From: Eubacterium sp. MSJ-33
GTDB lineage: Bacteria; Bacillota; Clostridia; Lachnospirales; Lachnospiraceae
Reading direction: 5' to 3'
DNA: 64,000 nucleotides
Assembly (NCBI RefSeq): GCF_022174665.1
Contig: NZ_CP076562.1
Location: 2,310,525 to 2,374,524 of the forward strand
The translations under genes were made by a program, and so were the position numbers. Position 1 is the first letter of the stretch, and every line of letters starts with the position of its first letter. This document shows positions 1 to 9,220 of this stretch, one piece after another. A model generated the notes under the pieces. It saw only the letters and a program-made list of their open reading frames with translations. It was not told the DNA's origin and did no database searches.

Positions 1-68
1 AGGCGCAGGATGCAAAGTGGTACGATGAACAGTACCGGGCATATGAACAGAAGTATGCACTGCCATAA
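1..68 (+). CDS. C-terminal end of an unidentified protein (partial)
   Basis: A reading frame open from the window edge ends at a TAA at 66-68 and encodes a hydrophilic tail rich in Tyr, Gln, Ala and Glu that closes with YEQKYALP. Too little is present to recognise a family. The roughly 250 bases that follow hold no gene, so this is probably the end of a separate upstream transcription unit. Confidence 0.4.
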   Translation, partial: AQDAKWYDEQYRAYEQKYALP

Positions 69-244
69 CAGTTGATAATAATATAAAGAATATGCACGGA
101 TGTGCATGTAGGTCATCATGCTGATACATGGTGACGGATAATAACATGTCTTCGATAGACCTGTATTTTATTTGCAGACAGATAAAATGCAGGGACAGAT
201 AGTTGTAAATGACAATTAATTCTGCTATATTGGGGACATGTTAT

Positions 245-273
245 TTTTATACAGATTTTCGAATTTGTATAAT
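245..273 (+). promoter_or_regulatory. Possible promoter of the ABC exporter operon
   Basis: A perfect -10 box TATAAT lies at 268-273, about 50 bases before the ATPase start. The -35 at the right spacing (TTTTAT) is poor, so the promoter is likely but weak or activator-dependent. Confidence 0.35.
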
Positions 274-325
274 ACGCGGTAAGCGGCAATAACAAAATCG
301 GTAGACAGGAAAGAAGGAAGAGGTT

Positions 326-1273
326 ATGAAGCTCGAATTAAAAGATATAAGAAAAAGCTTCGGGGAAAAAGAAATCCTGCACGGGGTCAGCTTCGCGGTG
401 GAGAGCGGACGGGCGCTCGGACTGCTTGGTCGAAATGGTGCAGGTAAGACGACAACGATTCGGATTATCATGGATGTATTCCATGCGAATTCCGGCGAGA
501 TTATGCTTGATGGAGCAATATTTCACCCGACAGCAAGCCAGGTTGGATATCTGCCGGAGGAACGGGGACTTTACCCAAAGAAAAAAGTACGTGACCAGAT
601 GGTGTATCTGGCTATGCTTAGGGGCATGAATAAGAAACAGGCGAATGAGAGCACTGTGAAATGGCTGGATCGTCTTCATGTATCGGAATATATTGACCGG
701 AATTTAGAGACATTATCGAAAGGAAACCAGCAGAAGGTGCAGCTTGCGGCAACTCTGGTCGGTGAGCCACAACTGGTAATATTAGACGAGCCGTTTTCCG
801 GGTTAGATCCCGTCAATGCACAGGTGTTGAAGGATGTCATCCGGGAATTGATCCGTGAAGGCCGCATCGTTATTTTCTCCAGTCATCAGATGAGCTATGT
901 GGAAGAATTCTGCGAGGATATCGCGATTATCAATCATGGCGACGTCGTATTAGCCGGACATCTTGATGATATCAAGGATATGTACGGATGTGGCAGAAAG
1001 ACGATATCAGCGGACAATTACAGCCCGCAGGAGCTGGCTGATATCTGTAGGGAGAAGCTGTCTTCTTATGCAGCTGTTGAGCGCGTGACTAAAAAGTACG
1101 TGGTGCTTGAACTGAAACCGCAGTCCGATATGTGGCAGATCCTTGATATTTGCAAACAGGCAGGAGTTGAAATTCACCAATTTGGAGCCTATGAGCCATC
1201 CTTGAATGATATCTTTATCTCTTGTGTCGGAGATGAGGAACCGGACACAGAAGCAGCAAAGGAGGCGGTATAG
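326..1273 (+). CDS. ABC transporter ATP-binding protein, NatA/EcsA-like exporter type
   Basis: This 315-aa ATPase should power the exporter whose permease follows 2 bases later. It has the full nucleotide-binding domain in the first ~220 residues: Walker A GRNGAGKTT near residue 36, the signature LSKGNQQKVQ near 130, Walker B LVILDEPFSGLDP, and a switch histidine in SSHQM. The SKGNQQK form of the signature is typical of NatA-like and antibiotic or sodium exporter ATPases. About 90 residues follow the domain, as in NatA relatives that carry a C-terminal extension. An AGGAAGAGG ribosome site sits just before ATG 326. The substrate cannot be told; sodium, drug or peptide export are all possible. 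Confidence 0.85.
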   Translation: MKLELKDIRKSFGEKEILHGVSFAVESGRALGLLGRNGAGKTTTIRIIMDVFHANSGEIMLDGAIFHPTASQVGYLPEERGLYPKKKVRDQMVYLAMLRGMNKKQANESTVKWLDRLHVSEYIDRNLETLSKGNQQKVQLAATLVGEPQLVILDEPFSGLDPVNAQVLKDVIRELIREGRIVIFSSHQMSYVEEFCEDIAIINHGDVVLAGHLDDIKDMYGCGRKTISADNYSPQELADICREKLSSYAAVERVTKKYVVLELKPQSDMWQILDICKQAGVEIHQFGAYEPSLNDIFISCVGDEEPDTEAAKEAV

Positions 1274-1274
1274 C

Positions 1275-2555
1275 ATGAAGCAGTTTTTTACGATATTAAA
1301 GTTTGAGCTGGACAACTATTTTAAGAGCAAGTCATATGTGATATCCACAATCCTGATTGCTGTTTTAGCGGCAGGCATCATGTTTGTTCCGCGTGTCAAG
1401 GATGCAATTACGGGAGATAAGAAGGATTCTACCGTTCAGGACAGCGCTTCTCGGGAGGAGACGGATTCTTCCGCAGAGGCGGATGCAGAGCATACATACG
1501 GGGTCTACGATCCGGAAGGAATATTGGATATCGATTCAGATGGTTCGGTATGGTATTCTGTGGCTGAAGGGATGAAGATGACCCGCTTTGACAGTGAGGA
1601 TGCATTGAAAAAGGCAGTCAGAGACGAAAAAGCGGCTGCCGGATTTGCGGTTCATTCGTTGTCGGATTATAATTACTATGTATATAACAAGAGTATGGAT
1701 AATTCCGATGCGGCCGTCTTTGACAGCTATCTGGGGATGCTTGTCAAGCTGGATTATTGCGAGAAACATGACCTGGATCTGAATGAATTCATGGAGGCAT
1801 CCTATAAGGAGATTACACATGATGAGTATGTGCTTGGTAAGGACAGTACACAGAATTTCTGGTATTGCTATGTGCTTGTAATCCTGATATTTATGCTCAT
1901 CATCATGTATGGCATGAGTATTGCGTCTTCTGTTACAAATGAGAAGAGCAACCGCTCGATTGAGATTCTGGTTACCAGCACCGATTCAACGGCGCTGCTG
2001 TTCGGCAAGGTGTTTGCAGGTGCCGTGGCAACGGTATTTCAGGTGGGAATCATTGCGGTCTGTCTGCTTGGTTCGTACCAGTACAATAAAGACTTCTGGG
2101 GCATTGACCTTGGGATGTTCTTGGATATCCCGGCCAATGTGTTGGCTGTATTTGCAGTATTCGGTATTGGCGGATTCCTATTTTATGCGTTCCTATATGG
2201 TGCGCTTGGGGCACTGGTGTCAAAGATTGAGGATTTGAATAAGTCCGCCGGATCAGCACAGATGATTATCATGATCGTGTATTTTGTTGTGCTGCTTCAG
2301 CTTGACAAGGTAGATGGTGTACCGATGAAAGTCTGTTCCTTCCTGCCGTTTAGTTCTTACAGTGCCATGTTTGCGCGTGTAGCGATGGGACATGTACAGA
2401 CATGGGAGATCATCGTATCTGCGGTGATTCTGTATATTTCCGTTGCACTTATGGGTGTGATCGGCGGTAAGATCTTCCGGAGTTCGACATTGCGTTACGG
2501 AAATCCGATCAAGCTTACAACAGCAATCAAAAACCTGCGCAAGAAGGATTCATAA
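1275..2555 (+). CDS. ABC-2 type exporter permease, NatB-like
   Basis: Permease partner of the preceding ATPase. I start it at ATG 1275, behind the GGAGG at 1261-1265; upstream in-frame codons lie inside the ATPase gene. The 426-aa protein has one N-terminal membrane segment (about residues 19-38), a ~150-residue extracytoplasmic loop with acidic stretches, and then five or six membrane segments in the C-terminal half. That is the classic ABC-2 membrane 3 layout (NatB, YhaP). The short spacing from the ATPase marks a two-gene operon. Confidence 0.85.
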   Translation: MKQFFTILKFELDNYFKSKSYVISTILIAVLAAGIMFVPRVKDAITGDKKDSTVQDSASREETDSSAEADAEHTYGVYDPEGILDIDSDGSVWYSVAEGMKMTRFDSEDALKKAVRDEKAAAGFAVHSLSDYNYYVYNKSMDNSDAAVFDSYLGMLVKLDYCEKHDLDLNEFMEASYKEITHDEYVLGKDSTQNFWYCYVLVILIFMLIIMYGMSIASSVTNEKSNRSIEILVTSTDSTALLFGKVFAGAVATVFQVGIIAVCLLGSYQYNKDFWGIDLGMFLDIPANVLAVFAVFGIGGFLFYAFLYGALGALVSKIEDLNKSAGSAQMIIMIVYFVVLLQLDKVDGVPMKVCSFLPFSSYSAMFARVAMGHVQTWEIIVSAVILYISVALMGVIGGKIFRSSTLRYGNPIKLTTAIKNLRKKDS

Positions 2556-2562
2556 TGAATTC

Positions 2563-2597
2563 AGAAAAGAAAAATGGTGGCTAGATCCAGCCACCAT
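2563..2597 (-). terminator. Rho-independent terminator of the SDR gene
   Basis: On the minus strand a 9-bp perfect stem (ATGGTGGCT paired with AGCCACCAT, 6-base loop) is followed by TTTTTCTTTTC. The stem overlaps the last codons of the reductase gene. Confidence 0.8.
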
Positions 2598-3309
2598 CGA
2601 ATTTCAATATTTCGCCGGTCATATAATCCGGCATTGCTAAAATATGAGAGATACAGGCGGCGGCTTCTTCGGGAACCGCCATTTTTTCTGCAGGAATCTC
2701 TGCGCACAGTGCCTTCTTCTCAGCGGCAGACAGATGTCCGTTCATAGTAGTATCCACCGCACCGAAAGCAATTGCGTTGACTGCGATATGACTTGGAGCG
2801 AGTTCCTTCGCAAGCGCCATCGTCAGGCTGTTGATGGCACCCTTTGTCGCTGAATAAGCAACCTCACAGGAGGCACCGACCAGTCCCCAGACCGAGGAGA
2901 TATTCAGGATACGTCCATGCTGGTTTCGCACCATATCTGGAATCACAGCATGGCAGGTGTTGTAGACGGAAGTTACATTGATGCGCAGGATGCGGTCGAA
3001 TTCTTCCGGCGTCATGTCCTGGAAAAGCCCGACAAGCGAGATACCTGCATTGTTGATGAGTGTATCGACCGGATGTCCGGAGGCTGCAAGTGACTGGACG
3101 CAATCTTCGACAAATGCGAAGTCAGACACGTCTCCGGTAAACGGGAAGCATTTACAATTGGTTGTTGAATGAATCCTGTCTGCAACATTGTCTAAAGTGC
3201 CATCCGTGTTTCGGCTCACAATTGCGATACAGTCATATTCTTTTGCTAATTGATAAGCGGTAGTTTCGCCGATCCCGCGGGAAGCTCCGGTAATAAGTGC
3301 TGTTTTCAT
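2581..3309 (-). CDS. Short-chain dehydrogenase/reductase, FabG-like
   Basis: A 242-aa NAD(P)-dependent oxidoreductase with the Rossmann glycine motif TGASRGIG at residues 7-14, the NNAG motif, a catalytic Ser in NISSVWG, and the YSATK catalytic Tyr-Lys pair. The start at 3309 is chosen because AAGGAGGG precedes it at good spacing; an upstream ATG in the same frame has no such site. It is transcribed alone with its own terminator. In Firmicutes, proteins of this size and type are annotated either as 3-oxoacyl-ACP reductase or as elongation factor P 5-aminopentanone reductase (YmfI). Its isolation from fatty-acid genes makes the second plausible, but the sequence does not decide. Confidence 0.8.
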   Translation of the reverse strand: MKTALITGASRGIGETTAYQLAKEYDCIAIVSRNTDGTLDNVADRIHSTTNCKCFPFTGDVSDFAFVEDCVQSLAASGHPVDTLINNAGISLVGLFQDMTPEEFDRILRINVTSVYNTCHAVIPDMVRNQHGRILNISSVWGLVGASCEVAYSATKGAINSLTMALAKELAPSHIAVNAIAFGAVDTTMNGHLSAAEKKALCAEIPAEKMAVPEEAAACISHILAMPDYMTGEILKFDGGWI

Positions 3310-3400
3310 AGGATTAAACCCTCCTTGCTTTAGGTGGCACATTTACGGTAAGACGCAAATGATTCACAAAAAATCCACACTATGATTATGCTATAAATGG

Positions 3401-3429
3401 TTGAAAAAAACAACAATATTTGCTATACT
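3401..3429 (+). promoter_or_regulatory. Sigma-A type promoter for the LytR_C gene
   Basis: TTGAAA (3401-3406), a 17-base spacer and TATACT (3424-3429) form a near-consensus housekeeping promoter about 95 bases before the downstream start codon. Confidence 0.7.
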
Positions 3430-3522
3430 TGGAAAATGTATTGAAAAATGAACGGAATTATACAAGACTGAAACGAATTAATCGAGGATGGACGATGTAT
3501 ACAGCGTAGATAGGAGATAATT

Positions 3523-4071
3523 ATGAGTGGTAGAAAACAGCAGACGGCAGCAGGATTGTTCTTTTCCATGTTACTGAGGGCAGCCGTTATTATATTAGGT
3601 ATTGCAATCGTGGCGTTTGGTGCATTTTTTGTGTTGCAGGCGGTAAAGGGAAACACAGCAAAGGATACACCGGCGACAACACTGGATCAGAATGCGTTGA
3701 CAGATTCACAGGTGGATGAGTTACAGATTACACCATCAACGGAAGCACAGACATCTGAAGAAACGGCGGCAGAGATACCGGCTACAGATAAGAAGATTCT
3801 TGTTTTGAACAGTACAGAAATAGCCGGACTTGCCGGACGTTGGTGTGACACTTTGAACGCCAATGGTTATACAGATACCAATGCATCGGATTATACAGAA
3901 GCGTTGGCAGATACAAAGATTGTTGCGCGGGAAGACGGCGTAGGAAAAGAACTCGTGCAGTATTTTGCAAATGCCAGCTATGAGGTTGGAACGGTGACAA
4001 GTAATGTCACAGAGTCAACCGATGAATATGATGTGGTAATCATTATCGGCGCTTCTGATAGTGAGCATTGA
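3523..4071 (+). CDS. Membrane-anchored LytR C-terminal domain protein
   Basis: A 182-aa protein with a short basic N-terminus, one membrane helix (about residues 14-40), a Thr/Gln/Glu-rich linker, and a C-terminal ~85-residue domain (ILVLNSTEIAGLAGRW onward) that matches the LytR_C fold found behind LytR-CpsA-Psr enzymes. The catalytic LCP domain itself is absent, so it is a stand-alone LytR_C protein, probably on the outer face of the membrane with a role in the cell envelope. Start ATG 3523 follows TAGGAG. A strong promoter lies upstream and a strong terminator downstream, making it a single-gene unit. Confidence 0.75.
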   Translation: MSGRKQQTAAGLFFSMLLRAAVIILGIAIVAFGAFFVLQAVKGNTAKDTPATTLDQNALTDSQVDELQITPSTEAQTSEETAAEIPATDKKILVLNSTEIAGLAGRWCDTLNANGYTDTNASDYTEALADTKIVAREDGVGKELVQYFANASYEVGTVTSNVTESTDEYDVVIIIGASDSEH

Positions 4072-4104
4072 CAACAGAATAGAAAAGAATAAAAATAAAC
4101 GACA

Positions 4105-4141
4105 GACTCCATACTAAAGACAGGTATGGAGTCTTTTTTTT
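4105..4141 (+). terminator. Rho-independent terminator after the LytR_C gene
   Basis: A perfect 10-bp stem (GACTCCATAC at 4105-4114 with GTATGGAGTC at 4124-4133) is followed by eight T. Confidence 0.9.
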
Positions 4142-4154
4142 GGAGGTTGTGTAA

Positions 4155-5030
4155 ATGACGGCAAAGAGATATGGGTTGATGACAGTTGGGGCATTTTTGA
4201 TGGCATTTTCTGTTGTTGTGTATTTTAACCCGTTGGAACTTGTAACAGGAGGTGTAACAGGGCTTGCAATATTATTCGACCATCTGTTTCACATTCCGAT
4301 GTGGCTGGTAAATGCGGCGGTGAATGTTCCGTTGTTTATTATCGGATATAAGGTGCTTGGAAAGCTTGTGTTTTATCGCACAGTCTATGCGACGGTCTGT
4401 TTGTCTGTATTTCTCGGCCTGATACGGCCATTGCCGCTTCTGACAGGGGATGTGCTGGTGGACGGACTTTGCGGAGGCGTGATTATGGGCGGTGGATTGG
4501 GACTTATCTTTTTGCAGAATGCATCATCGGGAGGTGCCGATATGACGGCGCAGATCATCAACCGAAGGATTTCCCATGTTTCCGTTCCAAAATTAATGGC
4601 GATTGTAGATGGAATTATTATATTGGCAGGAATTGGTGTGTTTGGGCTTCGAAATGGAATTTATGCGATGATTGTATTATTCGTTATGACAAAGGTTTCG
4701 GATCTGGTGTTGGAAGGACCAAACCATGCAAAGCTGATATATATTATATCGACAGAAGAAAAAATTCTTACGGAGTATATTATTGGGCAGATTGGGCGCG
4801 GAGTAACAAAGATTCCTGCGTCAGGGGGCTATACAGGAAGTCCGAAACAGATACTGTTATGTGCACTCAGTTCAAAGGAAATGGTAAATGTCAAGAGGAA
4901 AATTTCCGAGATTGATGACCGTGCAATATGTTTTGTTGGAGATATTCGGGAGGCTTATGGTGAAGGTTTCACAAAATATATAGAGGATACAACTGGTAAA
5001 GTTTGTGAAAAGTTCACAAAAAAAACATGA
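4155..5030 (+). CDS. YitT family membrane protein (DUF2179 C-terminus)
   Basis: A 291-aa integral membrane protein with about five hydrophobic segments in the first ~170 residues and a soluble C-terminal domain (about 205-285). The family is marked by NPLELVTGGVTGLAI near the N-terminus, NASSGGADM mid-protein, and GGYTGSPKQILLC in the C-terminal DUF2179 domain. The transported or sensed substrate of the family is not established. ATG 4155 sits behind TTGGAGG, which overlaps the preceding terminator tail. Confidence 0.85.
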   Translation: MTAKRYGLMTVGAFLMAFSVVVYFNPLELVTGGVTGLAILFDHLFHIPMWLVNAAVNVPLFIIGYKVLGKLVFYRTVYATVCLSVFLGLIRPLPLLTGDVLVDGLCGGVIMGGGLGLIFLQNASSGGADMTAQIINRRISHVSVPKLMAIVDGIIILAGIGVFGLRNGIYAMIVLFVMTKVSDLVLEGPNHAKLIYIISTEEKILTEYIIGQIGRGVTKIPASGGYTGSPKQILLCALSSKEMVNVKRKISEIDDRAICFVGDIREAYGEGFTKYIEDTTGKVCEKFTKKT

Positions 5031-5173
5031 AAAAAATTTTCATATACAAATTATACAATATTTTTCCACCTTATTTGGTGAATAGTAATATGGCAACTTT
5101 GGGCTGTTTGGTGTATCATACAAACATCATGAGTCAGATGATTATAGCTAAAATCTAAGGAGGAAAAATCAAA

Positions 5174-6286
5174 ATGGCTAGTTTACAACTTAAGAATATT
5201 TATAAGATTTACCCAAATGGTTTCAATGCTGTTAAGGACTTTAACTTGGACATTGATGATAAGGAGTTCATCATCTTTGTTGGTCCTTCAGGATGTGGTA
5301 AGTCTACAACACTTCGTATGATTGCAGGACTTGAGGATATCAGTTCCGGCGAGCTTTGGATCGGTGATAAGATGGTTAACGATGTAGAGCCTAAGGATAG
5401 AGATATTGCGATGGTATTCCAGAACTATGCTTTGTACCCACATATGTCAGTTTATGATAACATGGCATTCGGTCTGAAGCTTAGAAAAGTACCAAAGGAG
5501 AAGATTGACAAGCAGGTACATGAGGCTGCTAAGATTCTTGATATTGAGCATCTGCTTGACAGAAAGCCAAAGGCTTTGTCAGGTGGTCAGAGACAGCGTG
5601 TGGCTATGGGACGTGCTATCGTTCGTGAGCCAAAGGTATTCCTTATGGATGAGCCACTTTCAAACTTGGATGCTAAGCTTCGTGTTCAGATGCGTGTTGA
5701 GATTTCAAGACTTCACCAGAGACTGCAGACAACTATCATTTACGTAACACATGACCAGACAGAGGCTATGACTCTTGGTACAAGAATTGTAGTTATGAAG
5801 GATGGTATTATTCAGCAGGTAGATACACCACAGAATCTGTACGACAAGCCATGCAACCTCTTCGTAGCTGGTTTCATGGGTATGCCACCTATGAACTTCA
5901 TCGATTGTAAGGTTGTTAAGTCTGGTGCAGACGTACTTCTTATGTTTGGTTCTCACTCAATCAAGGTTCCTGATGCTAAGGCTCAGAAGCTGATCAGTGG
6001 TGATTTCCTTGATAAGGAAGTTGTTCTTGGTATCCGTCCAGAGGATATTCATGATGAGCAGCTCTTCATTGAGTCTTCACCTGAGAGTGTGATCGATGCA
6101 AGAATCAATATTTACGAAATGCTTGGTGCTGAAGTATATCTGTACTTCACAATCGATCAGTTCGATATCACAGCAAGAGTAAATGCACGTACAACAGCAA
6201 GACCTGGTGATACAGTTCAGTTCGCATTCGACCTGAGCAAGATTCACATCTTCGACAAGGAGACAGAGGAGATTATTGCCAGCTAA
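5174..6286 (+). CDS. msmX: MsmX/UgpC-type sugar ABC transporter ATPase
   Basis: A 370-aa ATPase that energises carbohydrate uptake permeases. Walker A GPSGCGKSTT lies near residue 37, the signature LSGGQRQRVAMGRAI near 135, and Walker B VFLMDEPLSNLDAKLR near 155. About 130 C-terminal residues form the MalK-type regulatory OB/TOBE region (VLGIRPEDI). No permease or binding-protein gene is adjacent, which fits an MsmX-like ATPase shared by several dispersed sugar transporters. Codon choice is visibly different from its neighbours: a narrow set such as GGT, GCT, CTT and AAG, as in highly expressed genes. AAGGAGG precedes the ATG and a strong terminator follows. Confidence 0.9.
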   Translation: MASLQLKNIYKIYPNGFNAVKDFNLDIDDKEFIIFVGPSGCGKSTTLRMIAGLEDISSGELWIGDKMVNDVEPKDRDIAMVFQNYALYPHMSVYDNMAFGLKLRKVPKEKIDKQVHEAAKILDIEHLLDRKPKALSGGQRQRVAMGRAIVREPKVFLMDEPLSNLDAKLRVQMRVEISRLHQRLQTTIIYVTHDQTEAMTLGTRIVVMKDGIIQQVDTPQNLYDKPCNLFVAGFMGMPPMNFIDCKVVKSGADVLLMFGSHSIKVPDAKAQKLISGDFLDKEVVLGIRPEDIHDEQLFIESSPESVIDARINIYEMLGAEVYLYFTIDQFDITARVNARTTARPGDTVQFAFDLSKIHIFDKETEEIIAS

Positions 6287-6330
6287 TTTTGAGTGAATAC
6301 TCGGAATTATGAACAAAATGTGATTTTTTA

Positions 6331-6370
6331 GAGGAAATGCATAAAATTATGCGTTTCCTCTTTTTTTTTT
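6331..6370 (+). terminator. Rho-independent terminator after msmX
   Basis: A 14-bp stem (GAGGAAATGCATAA with TTATGCGTTTCCTC, one G-T pair) is followed by ten T. Confidence 0.9.
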
Positions 6371-6426
6371 CTTTCTTTTCGTGTAAAATATACTTTGTAT
6401 GATTATTTGGATGTCAGAGATTGGCA

Positions 6427-6456
6427 TTGACAGCAATAAAACAAATATGTTACAAT
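6427..6456 (+). promoter_or_regulatory. Promoter of the regulator-ftsEX unit
   Basis: A consensus -35 TTGACA (6427-6432), an 18-base spacer and TACAAT (6451-6456) lie about 50 bases upstream of the regulator start codon at 6505. Confidence 0.65.
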
Positions 6457-6504
6457 TTTGTTACGAAATGTTTAAAAAACGCAACATGGAATAGGGGTGG
6501 ACGA

Positions 6505-7593
6505 ATGATTTCGAATCAGATACTGCAGGATACGATTACAGGTATTAAATCTATCACAAGAGTTGAGCTTTGTGTGATGGATACGGAAGGTAAGATACTT
6601 GCAACAACGATGCAAGGTATGGAGGAATATGAAGATGAGGTTATAAAATTCTCAGAATCAGCGGCTGACAGTCAGGTGATTGGTGGATTCCAGTTTTTTA
6701 AGGTCTATGAAGAGAATGAACTGGAATACATTATTTTGGCAAAGGGGGATGCCGAGGATGTTTATATGGTAGGTAAGATGGCTACCTTCCAGATTCAGAA
6801 TTTACTGGTTGCTTATAAGGAACGTTTTGATAAGGATAACTTTATTAAAAATTTGCTCTTAGATAACCTGTTACTGGTGGATATCTATAATCGTGCAAAA
6901 AAACTGCATATTGAGACAGATGTGAAACGTATCGTGTTCATTATTGAGACGAAGACAGAGAAGGATACAAATGCACTTGAGACAGTCAGAACGTTGTTTT
7001 CAAGCAAGACAAAAGATTTTATCACAGCTGTGGATGAGAAGAATATTATTCTTGTCAAAGAGGTTAAACCGAGCGAAACATATGATGATATGTATAAGAC
7101 GGCAAAGGTGATTGTTGACATGCTGAATACAGAAGCAATGTCTTCCGTGAATGTTGCATATGGTACGATCGTCAATGAAATTAAGGAAGTGTCACGTTCC
7201 TATAAAGAGGCAAAACTCGCACTGGATGTAGGCAAGATTTTCTATAGTGACAGAAGAATTATTGCATACAGTAATCTGGGAATCGGACGATTGATTTATC
7301 AGTTACCGCTTCCGCTTTGCAAGATGTTTATCAAAGAAATATTTGATGGCAAATCTCCGGATGAGTTTGATGAGGAGACATTGACAACCATTGATAAGTT
7401 CTTTGAGAACAATCTGAACGTATCAGAGACATCTCGTCAGTTATATATTCATCGAAACACTTTGGTTTATCGTCTGGATAAACTGCAGAAGAGTACAGGA
7501 CTTGATTTGCGAGTGTTTGAAGATGCTATAACATTCAAGATTGCTCTTATGGTTGTGAAGTATATGAAATACATGGAATCATTAGAATACTAG
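6505..7593 (+). CDS. CdaR/PucR-like transcriptional regulator
   Basis: A 362-aa protein starting at ATG 6505 behind AGGGGTGG; longer in-frame starts run into the promoter. The C-terminal ~60 residues carry the PucR-type helix-turn-helix (NNLNVSETSRQLYIHRNTLVYRL, of which LYIHRNTLVYRL is the family hallmark). The middle matches the GGDEF-like CdaR linker domain, and the N-terminal ~130 residues resemble a sugar-diacid or PAS-like sensor. It lies 28 bases before ftsE in the same direction, which is an unusual partner. Whether it controls ftsEX or is only co-located cannot be said. No carboxydiacid catabolic genes are nearby. Confidence 0.75.
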   Translation: MISNQILQDTITGIKSITRVELCVMDTEGKILATTMQGMEEYEDEVIKFSESAADSQVIGGFQFFKVYEENELEYIILAKGDAEDVYMVGKMATFQIQNLLVAYKERFDKDNFIKNLLLDNLLLVDIYNRAKKLHIETDVKRIVFIIETKTEKDTNALETVRTLFSSKTKDFITAVDEKNIILVKEVKPSETYDDMYKTAKVIVDMLNTEAMSSVNVAYGTIVNEIKEVSRSYKEAKLALDVGKIFYSDRRIIAYSNLGIGRLIYQLPLPLCKMFIKEIFDGKSPDEFDEETLTTIDKFFENNLNVSETSRQLYIHRNTLVYRLDKLQKSTGLDLRVFEDAITFKIALMVVKYMKYMESLEY

Positions 7594-7621
7594 ATGAGAA
7601 GTTCCAAAGGAGATAGTTAAA

Positions 7622-8311
7622 ATGTTAGAACTGAATCACGTTAAGATGAGGTATCCGGCAAGTAAGACGTATGCCTTGAATGATGTAAGTTTAAAAATTG
7701 AAAAGGGTGAGTTCGTTTTTATCGTAGGATCTTCCGGTTCTGGTAAAACGACATTGATTAAATTGTTACTGAAGGAATTAGATCCTACATCCGGCAAAAT
7801 TAAGGTTGCAGATACGGACTATAGTAAACTGAAACGTAAGAATATTCCGAAGATTCGGCGTAAGATAGGCGTTGTATTTCAGAACTTCCGGTTACTGAAA
7901 GACCGGACGGTATATGAGAATGTCGCGTTTGCACAGCGGGTTATTGAGACACCAAGCCGTTATATTCGTAGACAGGTGCCTGCGATGCTGACATTGGTTG
8001 GGCTTGCAGACAAGTACAAATCATTTCCGAAGCAGTTGTCAGGCGGTGAGCAGCAGAGGGTTGCACTCGCACGTGCACTTGTGAACAAACCGGAGATATT
8101 GCTTGCCGATGAGCCGACCGGAAATCTGGATCCGAAGAATTCATGGGAAATTATGCGGCTTCTAGAGGATGTCAACAAGAAGGGAACAACTGTCGTTGTT
8201 GTAACGCATAACAAAGAGATCGTCAATATGATGAAGAAGCGTGTTGTTACGCTGAAACATGGCGAAATAATCAGCGATGAGCAAAAAGGTGGGTATATCG
8301 ATGAGGATTAG
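7622..8311 (+). CDS. ftsE: Cell division ATP-binding protein FtsE
   Basis: A 229-aa ABC ATPase that works with FtsX in the membrane to control peptidoglycan hydrolases at the division site. It has Walker A GSSGSGKTT, the family-typical GVVFQNFRLL Q-loop, signature LSGGEQQRVALARA and Walker B LLADEPTGNLDP. Its end overlaps the ftsX start by 11 bases, indicating translational coupling. An AAAGGAG site precedes ATG 7622. Confidence 0.95.
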   Translation: MLELNHVKMRYPASKTYALNDVSLKIEKGEFVFIVGSSGSGKTTLIKLLLKELDPTSGKIKVADTDYSKLKRKNIPKIRRKIGVVFQNFRLLKDRTVYENVAFAQRVIETPSRYIRRQVPAMLTLVGLADKYKSFPKQLSGGEQQRVALARALVNKPEILLADEPTGNLDPKNSWEIMRLLEDVNKKGTTVVVVTHNKEIVNMMKKRVVTLKHGEIISDEQKGGYIDED

Positions 8312-9209
8312 TTCATTCATGTATAGTATCAGACAGGGTATTAAAAATATAAGAAGAAACCTTTTGTTCTCACTGGCATCAATTGGAACAATTGTTTCCT
8401 GTCTGTTCTTGTTTGGTTTATTTTATTGTGTAATTGTCAATTTCCGTACAGCTATGACGGATTTGGAGAATACGGTTACAATCTCCGTATTTTTCGATGA
8501 AGGTGTTACCGATGAGAATATTACTATGATCGGTCAGCAGATTCGATTGCGGGATGAGGTTAATACGTTGGATTTTATCTCTGCAGATGAAGCATGGAAG
8601 CAGTATGCAGAAGAAAAATTTGATGATCCGCAGGCTGCAATCGATGCGTTTCAGGGGGATAACCCTTTGAAGAATAGTGCATCATATAAGATTACTTTGA
8701 AGGATTTGTCAAATCAGGCAGAATTCGTACAGTATCTGAAGAGCCTTACCGGGGTCAGAAAGGTACTTAGTTCCGAAGTAACTGCGGATGGTGTGGCTGC
8801 CCTGAACAGTGTTGTCAGTTATGCATCTATAGGAATTATTGTAATTCTGTTGCTGGTATCCATATTCCTGATCAGTAATACAATCACGATTGGTATTACA
8901 GTACGTAAAGAGGAAATCGGAATCATGAAATTGATAGGTGCGACGAATTTCTTTGTTCGTGCTCCGTTTATTGTAGAAGGTGTCGTAATCGGTTTGGTAG
9001 GTTCACTGATTCCGCTGATCCTGATTTACTATATGTATGACACCGTCATTCAGTATATTATTGGACGATTCTCCGTTGTACAAAGTTTATTTGCATTTGT
9101 ACCGGCAAAAGAAATATTTGCAGTCTTGATTCCGTTATCTGCCGGTATCGGTATCGGACTTGGATTGATTGGTAGTATATTAACAACACGGAAACATTTA
9201 AAAGTTTAG
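8301..9209 (+). CDS. ftsX: Cell division protein FtsX
   Basis: A 302-aa permease-like partner of FtsE with four membrane helices (about 25-45, 180-205, 230-255, 275-297), a large extracytoplasmic loop between helices 1 and 2, and the IRQGIKNIRRN N-terminus typical of Gram-positive FtsX. The start at 8301 overlaps the ftsE stop. The cell-wall hydrolase that FtsX would activate from its outer loop is encoded next. Confidence 0.95.
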   Translation: MRISSFMYSIRQGIKNIRRNLLFSLASIGTIVSCLFLFGLFYCVIVNFRTAMTDLENTVTISVFFDEGVTDENITMIGQQIRLRDEVNTLDFISADEAWKQYAEEKFDDPQAAIDAFQGDNPLKNSASYKITLKDLSNQAEFVQYLKSLTGVRKVLSSEVTADGVAALNSVVSYASIGIIVILLLVSIFLISNTITIGITVRKEEIGIMKLIGATNFFVRAPFIVEGVVIGLVGSLIPLILIYYMYDTVIQYIIGRFSVVQSLFAFVPAKEIFAVLIPLSAGIGIGLGLIGSILTTRKHLKV

Positions 9210-9220
9210 GAGGGACGCAT

